Below, one piece after another: positions 11,101 to 23,100 of a stretch of 64,000 nt of DNA. Numbering within the stretch: position 1 is the stretch's first letter; every line of letters begins with the position of its first letter. The translations under genes and the position numbers were made by a program. The notes below the pieces were generated by a model. The model was not told where the DNA came from. It searched no databases and saw only the letters and a program-made list of their open reading frames with translations. The DNA is from Athripsodes cinereus (Eukaryota > Arthropoda > Insecta > Trichoptera > Leptoceridae): NCBI GenBank assembly GCA_947579605.1, contig OX388307.1, forward strand, positions 8,595,237 through 8,659,236, given 5' to 3'.

Positions 11101-14100
11101 CATAAACTGAGAAATATTTATATAAAGAATCATAAAACATGATAAAATAAAAACATATCAAAGCCGCCAACTTACATAGTTTTGTGAAAAAAATTGACTC
11201 AAAAAGATTTTTTTTTATATTCTCTTTTTCGCTTCATCATTGTATGGCAAGAGTAAAAAAAATAATTTAAAATATTAAATGATTGATTTGCAGTGGGAAG
11301 ATTATAATTGTAATGATTTCTTTAATTTAATGGCATCATAGCATTATTGAGTTTGTTGATGTTTTTTTCTTATTTCTTCAGAGGCCTACTTGTCCCATCT
11401 CATGTTGGAGGAGTACGAGGACTTTTCACCTGAAGGAGATAGTCCGATGCACAGGAGGCAACAACATCCACAACAGACTACATTGCCATCGACTTCTTCT
11501 AAATCAGTCCCCGTGCCCATCCCCTCAACATCATCTCAGCAGCAGCAGCATTCCAATCACCTCCCGCCGTCACAGCATCAGCCTTTATCACAGGTCCCAC
11601 CTCCCGTACAACAGCCTCCTACGTTTCTGCATGAGCTAACCAGTATAGCACAGGTGAAGAATGAATATTGGAGTTTTTATAAATATCAAAACTTACATAT
11701 TATCTACTTTGATTTTTTTTTAATTGTCTTAATTTTTCTACTAACGTAAGTACTTACTTTCAGTTGGAAGATTTTGAATTTGAACTTCACTGTCACCCAC
11801 TCCATCTTTGACACATTCAAAATGTTTAAGAATCTAAACATCAATAGATTAATACATGATTTTGTTGTTTTATTCCTAGGCCCCATCGTCATCATCATGG
11901 ATGAAGAACGCTCTCTCTGTGGAAGATCTGGAGAGGAATATTATAAGACAACAACAACAACAACAGCAGGGTTCACAACCGTTACAGCAGCAGAAGTCTT
12001 CCAATATACAACAGCAGCAACAAACACAGCAACACCAATCTCTTTTCCCCAATATGACATTGCAGCAACAACTTCTGAATATGCATCAACAGCAGCAACC
12101 AAACATACAGCAGCAACAACAACAACCTGTGAACCAGATGAACATGTTGAACAGCATGCTGCTTCCACCTCAACTACAGCAACAACAGCACATGCAACAT
12201 CAGAAACAGATACAGCAGCAACAACAACAGCCACAGCAACAACAGCAATCTCAGATGCAGCCACAGCAGCCCAATATGCCTCCGCAGATGCAGCAACATC
12301 CCGGAAGGCAAATGATGTTACCATTCTTTCAGGTATTACATTACTTATTTGCTATGTGAAAAGTTTTTCCAATCACTCGTAGCATTTTTTTCTATAGATG
12401 AATGTTTATGATTAATCTAAAAATACTTTAAATATCTTCATTCTACGTAATGTTCTATATTGTGCACCTGTGTGAAGAGATCTCACTGTAATGTTACTTA
12501 CTACCTCTGCTTTTTTACTGCAAGCTTTCATCTCTCTACTACTACATAGGTGTAGCCTCTTACAGAAGATTTTCAGTTCTGTACTTTACAATAAATATAC
12601 CGAAAGCATTTACAAGTTTATATCTTTTTGTCTTTACAGCCTAGATTTCCCAACAACATAGTGCCACCTGGACCACCTCCACCTTTAATGGGACCCAGGC
12701 CTCCTCAATTTATGACTGGACCTCCTCCACCTATGCTTCCATTTGGAAATGTCAATGTAAGCATTTATTTGCAATCTATTTACCAATGAATTCATTACAC
12801 TGCAGCGGAGATTTACTTAATAACTCAATTGAGTGCAATTATCATATAACTAGATCTATATTAATTTTTGTGACTCATGTATTGTATAAATGTATACAAA
12901 TTTAGATTTGATTATTTTTGTAACAAAGCTTCTAATATTGCTTCTTGTTCACAGCAAACTATGCCTGTCAACAAAATGCAGATGGGAATATTGCAGATGG
13001 CTCCCAATGCCGTAACTAACTTGCAGACGTTGGAGAAACAACAGCAGATGAGTAACATGAACCTCCCACCTCCGACACACATGCAGATCAACAACATGCA
13101 GCAGCCCCTGAACCAACAACAGCCCTTCAGCAACCCTCCACCAGGCACCAATATTCAGCAAGCCATGCCAAATATTCAGCAACAACCACAACAACAAAAC
13201 AATCTAATCAAGCAACAAAATCAACCGCTAGCAAGTTTGATACAGTCAATAAACAACGCTAATCAGAATGTTAGCCAACAAAATAAAGTAATTCAGCAAA
13301 ATGGGGTCCATGTAAACCATCAACCGCAGATAAATATGTTAAACCAACAACAGTTACTTGCACCAAACAGTTTGATGAATCAAAAGAACGCTCAAAATAA
13401 TAGAATTAACCAACAGCAAGCGGCGTTCAAACAGCAGCCTGGCAGCAACCTCCAAATGCAGAACAGTAATCAGTTGCCCAAGAAATTTGAGACTAGAGTG
13501 TTTTCACAAAAGGAGGTCATGCAGTTGATTCAAGAGACGCACCCTTTGTTGCAAAAGAATAGTATAATGAAGTCATTGTTGAGAAGGAAGATGGAAGATG
13601 GAGTTGGAAATAATATGAATCAGGTAATTGAGATATACGCTACAATTAATACATACATACATACATACATCTTCTTCCCCTTGTCCTAGTTGGGTCGGGG
13701 GCCCATTGCGCCCAGGTACCTCCTCCAGAGATCCCTGTCCACCGCTGCTTCCAGGACCTCTGGACACTCCAAACCAAGTCTTTCAACACACAAGTTTGAC
13801 ACCTGCCCTTGCCAGCTTCTTCTAGGGCGGCCCACTGGTCTTCTGCCCTCTCCCACAGCCTCCAAAGATCTAAGTGGTAGTCTGGCATGCGGAGAACGTG
13901 ACCCAGCCATCGCAACTGCGACCTCTCTATATGCAGGAGTACCGGTTCCACATTGAGAGCCTCACGAACATACGTATTCCTTATACGGTCTCTCAATGAC
14001 ACACCAGTCACTCCCCTGAGGAACCGTATTTCCGCTGCCTGTAACCTTGATCTCACGCTCTCCGTGAGCATCCAAATCTGGTGTCCATATGTGAGGATAG

Positions 14101-17100
14101 GGCGGTAAATTATCTTAAATATGGCCATTTTCGTCCGTTGGGTCAGCTCGGATTTATGTATTATCGGGTTTTTAAGCGCTTTCAGCACATTTCCTTCCGA
14201 CACAATCTTCTTGTCTATGCACGCTGTTTGTCGACCATCTGCTGAGAACTCTACTCCTAGGTATTTGAATTACGAGATCTGTTTGAGTTGGGCCCCGTTC
14301 AAATGTACCGCACACTGCACTTCCTCTCGGCTTATAACCATTACTTCCGATTTAGTGGTGCTTATACTCATGCCAGCTCTATTTGCCACCGACTCGAAAC
14401 TACTCAACCATTCTTGCATACCACTCTGAGATGAAGTTAGTCTTACTATATCGTTAGCAAACAACAGTGTTTTTAGATTCACATTACCTACTGTTATCTG
14501 ATCGGGAGTTTCGCTCTTTCTGTTCATCCAATCCATATAAATCGTGAAAAGAATCGGAGCTACAATTAAATTCCTACAAAATGCATACAATATGTAGTTC
14601 ATTAATAGTAATGTGTAACAATTTCCTTCAGCTTTTTGCATTACTTATTATGTTTTATCTGAGATATGTATATATGACACGTTCCATGTAAAAGGCCTGA
14701 TGACTATTTTATTTATTCTTTATAATCATCCATAGGCCATTGGTTTGGCACTTGAAATTGTCAGACAATTATAAACAATAACAGTCTTATTAATAAAAAT
14801 CCGCCAAACCATGGTTGAACCACTGATTTCGTGATCCGCCTATAAGCGTTTGAACCACCGATCAAATTTTCTTTATTAATAAAAATATTTAATCCGTACC
14901 ATAGACATCTGTACTTTATATAAAGGATTTGATATGGCAACTCGAAAATTCGCTCTATTATGTTGGTTGCCATGTTACACGACGCTGGTAAACAGACAAA
15001 TTCAAAACAAACGAGCGGCTGTCAAAATTATCTTACAGTGGAACCTCTCATAACGAGTTTAATTCGTTCCAGACTCTTACTCGTTATGCGAAACATTTTT
15101 TTCTATAGAAATCAATGTAAAATAAAATAATGCGTTCCATGCCGAAAGAATAAGTATTCTTGGAGAACTTTTTTATTAAAGTTTATTCAAATAAAATTAC
15201 CTATAAAAGAGTGTTACAACTTAAAATACAATTTAGATTAGGAAAAAAAACGTACCTAAATAAAAATATGAATTTATGACAAATAATTATCCATTTTTAT
15301 GGGAGCAACTTTTTCACTTTTTCTTTTGCTCGTTATGCGAATACTCGTTATGAGAGGTTCCACTGTATTGGTTTTTTCATCTGACATTTTGTACCCAAAT
15401 ACACAGAAACATAAAATATGATGAGGAAGGTTTGTATAATTGAAAAGCAAATGTAATAATGGAATGACATTTTATTTATTTATCAAATAAATCATAATCT
15501 GACACACAATCAGTGATATGGGTATAACATAACACTGCGCGCAATATGCATTAGGTACTAACCATCAGTAAAATTTTATTTTCTGCTTTCCCTTTTACAT
15601 TCAAATGATGTACAGGAATAATTCTCATCAGAATCAATCAATATAACTTTCATACAACATGGAAAAAAGTATCTCTGTCACGAAACAATTAAATGCGTCT
15701 ATCAAAAAGCAAATTACGAAACTGGTGTTCTGTCACACGAAAAAAGTGTCTATTATCACAAGAAAAACAACTGATTGAATTAAATTCACATTCGGATACT
15801 ACTTAAGCGTATTTTTAACCCAAACCAACTCCGATAAATTGTAAAATAACTGCAAAACGTACATGTAAACCCGCATAGCAAACATCTGACGTGAAATCCA
15901 ACATGGCGGGCAGATGACGCCGATTTGAACCACCTTACTTAAACCACCTCGAGAGGCGGATCAACCACTTTTAAACTAGGTTCAAGCTGATCAACGTTTA
16001 TCAATACGTTTTTTGTCTGATCGGTGGTTCATCTCCTTCTAGAAATTTAATCTACGTTTATTAATAAGACTGTTAATATATATCTTAAATTTTTAGTCAC
16101 CAATAATTATTCTTGTAATTTATTTCTTTATCTCTTGCAGTAAACAATGTTATTTTGTTTAATCGTGTTTATTTATTTTATTTTTATTGTGCACCCATTT
16201 CAAGATAAGACAATGCTATATTAATACATTTTAAAATTCAATGGGTATAGTGTGGGCTTGTCAATAATGCATTTCTGTTTATTTTTTGCATAATTATTCT
16301 TAGTTTGTAATAAATCCAAGTCTCCATTGTTGTAGTGAGCTTTATACTTAGCGTCATGAATATGGAGTAGGCCGACTATGAAATTCCAACCAATTGAAAG
16401 TCTGGCATTTAAACAACAGGCTACCAATCACCCCTGAGTTATTTGATCCAACTAACCCAATCTCTTTGTAATTATTGACTATGCAATGTTTTTCAGCAAC
16501 AGAATACTCAAAGAAGTGATGTGGATCAGTACAGTGGATTAATGACGCAAAGACAGAAACAATGGCTTCTAAATATTCAGCTAATGCAGCTGAATACTGG
16601 GACACCATACATTGATGACTACTATTATACCGTAAGATTTATTTAATTATAGAAATAATCACATCTCGTTTTATCTACACATCTAATTGAGTAGATTATT
16701 CGATTTTTTGAAGTTTTAAAAATTTCATTATATTAAACTTGTTTTTTTTTTGTCTTTTAGGTGTTCTTGGACAGACAAGCTAAGAAAGAGAAGCAGGAAT
16801 TGAAAGAAGCACACAAAGCTAATCAACAGAATCATCCGTTTAGTCAACACAACCTCACTAATAATAGATATGGTAAATATCAACCTAAATTCATTTAACT
16901 TCACTTATTTTCAAAGGATTAACTAATACATATCGCTTGCCCACTATTATAGGGTTCTATGTTACATTTTTGAAAATTTTGAGTTATGAATGCTATAACA
17001 TTCTATGTACTCAAAGGTATTTATTACAGGAACCCAATTGTAAATCGCAGCACTAGTCGCGAAATTAAAGACGATAAAACATAGTTCTATGTTGTGTTTA

Positions 17101-20100
17101 TCTTCAAAACAGTGATACAAAGTTCTATGTATGTAACATAGAACCTTGTAGCATAAATTAAATAAAATTTTAAAATTGCAAAGTTCTATGTTTGATTCAT
17201 CGCACCTTGCAATCTCAAAAAAATATATTGATTATGTTTGTAATATCGAACTTCTGTGTTTTAAAAGTAGCTAAACATTTTCTATGACTGCCATGGTCTT
17301 AATATGACGACACTGTATTGACTGCACATTAGGGTGTCCCTTATTTTTTAAAGTTTTAATTTTACAACGCATAGGCTATTATTTTGTTCATTTGGTCCTA
17401 AAACACTCTAAAACCAATTTTTATCTTATTCGGAACAGTGCAACCCGTGCCGACTTGCACGGAAACATCTTCATACAAGTTTCATACAAAAACTCATAGG
17501 GGCGGTGAGTGCTAGCTGTTATTGTCACTCAGTCTCGGTTTTTCTGGTAATTGTCGCGGATTTTTTTATATTTCAAAGATGTCAGAGGAATAAAGAAGCA
17601 ATATAAAAAGTATTTTCTTGATTAGTGAAGTAAATAAATAGATGACAGGTGCAAAATTACCGTCAAGTTCTCGCAGTTCTGTCTTTCGATATACGCGATA
17701 TTAAGTTGAATGTTAGTGAAATCGAAAATCTAGTCATTCGCGTGTGCATTACATTCTGTAAAAAGGCTAGAACACCTAATAGAGCTGTTACTAATATTGT
17801 GAAGAGATCAGGGGATCTTTATCAGGTCTGGAAAGAGCTGCCAAAAAATAGCAAGAAGATTCAGGATTTTCATAGGCACCGTGAGGAGAACTTTTGACGT
17901 GAATTGGATAGTTTATGCGATATAGTATGCGCCGATGCTCTCAAAAGCCTTAAAAATGAAAGAAGATAATAAAAAAAATAAAAGATAGTAAAAGCAAAGA
18001 GAACCAAGACGTACAGGATGCTTAGCGGGTGTTGACAAAAAAAAATGTCTGAAATTGACAAAGAGCGAGGCTGAAAAAACTAGCAGAAGAGAAAAAGAGT
18101 ATGATTTCAGAGAGCTCGTTGTCACCTGCTGCTCAATACATCTGTGATACGCCTGAAAGAGCCTCTGGCATCCACATAATAATCAGATATACTGGCGCAA
18201 TGCATCAAGCACGATGGATAGCAAGAGCTATTTACCCTTCAAAAATATGTTTATTGCAGACACAGTTTAAAATGGATGCTAAGGATAAAGAAACTAAACT
18301 AGATGTTTGTTTTTTTTATTGTGGTAGTTCATGTAAAGTCCTTGTTTGAATGCTGTTTGGTGGTGAAAGCGCCGAATCAAGACTTGTGTTTTTTAGAAAC
18401 ATTAAATGGTAACAAAAGAATTGACAAGCTGATTTCCAAAGCGACCTAAAACAAGTTCAGTCAACAATTTGTGATATTTGTCAAAAGAAATAGCCGTCCT
18501 TTTAATTTTTAAGATGTAATTGATGAGCAGACCAAGGGGATTACTGTAGAAAATTTACAAAAAAAGAAAAATTGGGTGATTTCGGTAAAAGATTTGAAAA
18601 ATCCAAGGAACAGATGTCTGGCTCTCTATATGTTAGGAAGTAGAGCTTTATTTAATTCTAAATATGTTATAACATGTTCTTTTTATGTATTCTACAAGTA
18701 GCTTTAATGTTTTTATAGGAAAATTTTTGAGTTATTTTGTATCCGTCAAGACCAGAAATTTATTTTCGCAACTTAAACTTGACAGCAGTTTCCTTCCAGA
18801 AGGTGTATCTTCGTATAATGAAAACGTGGCATTTGTGGAAGCTTAAAAAAATATATCTAGCTTAAAATCAGTGTATAACACAGGTGAAAGAGCTGTTAAA
18901 CTAATTCAAGGCTTTCATGGTTTGATAACCGCAGATGAAGAATAGAAACAGTTCTTATTACGTTGTGTGCATGAACATAGAAAAATGTATCCAGACTGTA
19001 AAAAAGAGACTTTTTACAGGATACGTTCAAATTAATTAATATCAATATTGTAACTTTTTTGATAATTGCAAGAAATGCTCCATATAAATTTGTGTTTTCA
19101 TCAATATTTAGCTAACATAGTGGTATGAAGTGATTATCTACAGCTAAATTTAAAAGACGCTTTAAGCTGCTATTTTCTGAAACTTTGAGGCTTTGTCGGC
19201 ACGGGTTCCAATCAACTTAGAAAGCTTAAATTCTGTATTTGGGTAAGTAGTAGGCTAATAAACACAATTAGGGGGTATGCGTTTCAATAACTGAAAAAAA
19301 AATTTTTTCGACCAAATAAGGGACACCCTACTGCACATGTATGTATGACTGCACACCTCTCTACGAACAAAAAGGTGTACTGTGCCATTTGGACTCAAAA
19401 TGTAGCAGGTAGAGGAGGTAATGAAATTGCTAGCGCTGTTTTTAAGACCTTGAAACAAGTTCTTGAAGACAATCTGCAATTCACGAATCTTATATTGTGG
19501 AGTAATAGTTGTGTTCCACAGAATTGTAATAGTATAATGAGCTACGCAATTAGACATTTTATGATTTGCTATAATGGTACAGTATTCAGGAGATTACGAT
19601 GAAATTTTCAACACCAGGCCATTCATGTGTACAAGAAATTGACAACGTTTACAGTTGCATTGACAGAGTTCTTTCGAAAACTGAATATTATTCCCCAATC
19701 TCTCTGATGAACACTTGAAGTACACTTTGACTTTTAACTTAATACTAATATACCATCACGGCATATCCCACAAGTGGGGTAGCCAGCAGACCAGCTGCAT
19801 CTACTAGCTAAATCTACCTGTTTAAAAGTTAAATCCCCGAGAAAGAGGCAATAGTTGAACTAATAATCATACAGATCACATAGTTCTATATTACAGGTAA
19901 ATTGAAAAATATATCGTTTCAGAACAACAAAGTCCTATGTTAATTTTCAATCCTAATTTTTGAAAAAAACAAAGAAAATAAAATAATTTAAAATCATAAA
20001 TTCAGGTAAAAATATTTTTTAGAAATTTTTAATGCTATTGGAAACGAACAGATATATCCCTTTTCGTAAAAAATATATACCTAATTTTAAAACTTGAATA

Positions 20101-23100
20101 TCTCAAAACTATGAACATGTAACATAGAACCCTATAATAGTGGGCAAGCGATATGTAGTTGTGAGACATTTTTATAATATAAAATATTTATAGATACTAT
20201 GTATTGTCTGTTACTTGATTTTTTCAAAATCATGATTTATAATCAATTGCATTTTTTTTGTTTCAGGTAATAACTCCAACAATACAGAAGGCGGTCGTGA
20301 GAGACGCAACAGTTCTAGAAGTGTCAGTGATAATAATGCCAATAAAGATGGTCCCAAAACGTATGTTCCTACGCAGTTTGAAAATTCCTTAGGGAAGTTG
20401 CAGGTTAGTTTAATATTCTTTTTTACAAATTAATGTACAAATCTATAAATTTGAACAACCGTATTTTCTTCACTTGCACCATGCCATTGAATGTAATAGA
20501 TTCTACATTTCACTCTTAAGTTTTCAAAAACCTTTTGGTTCAGGAGACTTGGTACTTCCAAGCAAGATTCAAAGGTTTGAATTTTACTGTATGTATATTC
20601 TCCCTCTTCACAATGTTAGTTATTATTGTTGACCAACTTTCATTTTGATAGCTTTAATTTGAATATATTAACATTGATCTTTAACATAAATACATATTCA
20701 ATAGTTAACTAAAAATGTGGTTTGATTTTTTTAGTGTGGTTCAGTAACAGCGCCTCGTAAAATCATTGACATGGAGGTGGTTGCATCTGATTCTGGTACT
20801 GCTGAAACTAACGGATCCACACCTAGCAGCACTACAACTAGTTCTAGAGGCAGCCGCCAGGCACTCCTCACCATTGAGTCACTCTACAGAATACTCCTGA
20901 GAGTTGAAGACTTTTCAGAACCAATGGCCATTGCCACTGCCTTAGTGTTAAAGGTGACAAGAAAATAATGATCGGCTTTTTCTATTAGTTTGGTTTTTAT
21001 TTGAATTTTCTGTATTCAGAACCTTTGACTAACTCAGATTACAGTGCAGAATCGTGAGCTAATTTCTATTGATACATGAGTTTCAAATAATATGGTAATC
21101 TTAATTAAGTAGTATCATCAAGTCAACAAGTAATTCACTGTATCTGAGCCTTATGTACAGTGGATGAATTTAACATTAATGAATCATCAGGTTTGAATTC
21201 TCATATATATTTATTTAGCTAACCAAAAATGACTTCTGTGAAAGTCTCAAAAGAGTTAACTTTTTCTAATAAATTATTGTAGCTAATTCTACTAGAAAAT
21301 TTATTAGGCTTGTTTGTGTAACTGTATCATAACTATATCATCTTTTCTAGGAACGAGAGGAAAAACAGAGATCTCTCTTGTTAGAACAGCAACAAAATGC
21401 ACTGGATGATGAAGAATCTTCTTCACCTCCAGTCAATGACTCAGCTAATCACTTCTTACGCGGCATTGAGAGTGTCGTGAAGCAACAACAAAACTCTAAG
21501 GACTCCATGGGGGCATCTTCAGCATCCACATCTCTATCAATATCATCAGCGCCTAACTTATTGGATGAGAATAAGACGGACTTGTTAGGGAAACTCATGA
21601 CATCTCTATTGTATGAAGATAGATTGAATCACATATTGCTGTTTAGAAAGGGAAAGGTGAGTTTCATTATCTGCTTTTCGGCTTGTGATTAATGAAGTCA
21701 CCGTAGAAGTACTATACAAAAGTTTTTTAACTCTAATAATTTAACGTGAATACACCACATATTGTGGGCAACAACATAGACGACTATATTCAGTCATGAT
21801 GTTGAATACCAAATAAATTACATTTACATACTTAATATGTTGATGATTTCAATATTGTTGTTTATTTCAGACTTTGGTAGTAAGGATTCTGAACCAGGCT
21901 ACTCCCATAGAATGGTGGAGGGCCCCCTTAGGTAGACTCTGGCCTCGTCTTCTGAGGTGTCTGCCCTCGTGTTGCCGAAGAGATGCACACTGTTTAGCAC
22001 CAGTAACGACACACTTTAGGAAGTAAGTGACACTGTCAAACAATTCTGTCAAATCCAAATATTTTTTATTGTACGTTTTAAAAATATTTATGCATTAAAC
22101 ACAATGGTACAATGTTTTATAATTAGCTTTTTTATCCTCAAAATTGAGCAGAGTTCATGCATTGAGGGATCAGTATCAAAAAAAGGTTTTTTGAGTAGTA
22201 TTTTGATGCAGAAAAATACAATTTGAAAATCTTTACCAATGAATTCAGTGATGAATAGTACTTACTATCAAGGATTATCCTATAAATGTGGTAGCTATCA
22301 GACCAGCTGCATATAACGAGCATTCAACCTTTCTTCTGTCAACAAAAAAAATAGGACAAACAGGATGGGCATTACTCACTGTAAATGTTAAACTAAAAAT
22401 GTAATTTTTTTTCGCCTGTTTTTTACAGGACACTCGAAAACTTACGGAAAAGAGAGATTTATTACAGTTTAAATATAAATAAATCTCTTGTGAGATGTAA
22501 TATTATGCATTTTCATTAACTGAATTTCCCTTGCATTTGGGTTAAACACATACCTATATATTATTAGGTCAATCTCTTTTTATTATAGAAATGCAACTGT
22601 AAACAAATCTTGTCGCATTGAGGTTTATATTTAGTAGAACTTTGCCCTTTGTCACGTAAAGAATTAATCTTATTCATGTCATCATTGCATTTCCCAGAAG
22701 TAAAACGTTACTAATAATGCACCTTATTATTTGATGACTAATATCAAGTTTATGTTATTTAACACAGAATCTAACAGTCCAAGCATAAATAAATGCCACC
22801 ATTATCTGTAACATTGAGTAATGTATGTATTAAAATTTGTGTTTTTTGTTGTCAGTTATCTGAATGGCACCGAGGGCTGGGCGCCTGTATCCGACCTTTG
22901 CCAGGTGCTAACTGAGGGAGCGCAACAAGGACTCACATTTAGCGTGAACATCAGGGCTAGCACACCAGCTCTTCAACATAGAGGACTAATGAGTTATATG
23001 CTGAGTACTCAGGTATGTATATAATATATGTTAGTTGGAGTGAAAATTTCAGTTTGGAATTTTTTTGGAACATTTAGAATTTTACCGACATAGTTAGACT

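Noticed and set aside
11774..12382. Long overlapping + and - strand frames (Thr/Ala-rich, Val/Ala-rich, Leu-rich) over the PATL1 Gln-rich exon
   Set aside because: CAN-repeat DNA leaves all frames open. Only the Gln frame joins neighbouring exons in phase and matches PAT1.
13628..13956. Several + strand frames opposite the LINE C-terminus
   Set aside because: They are reverse-strand shadows of the LINE coding frame, which carries the recognisable motifs.
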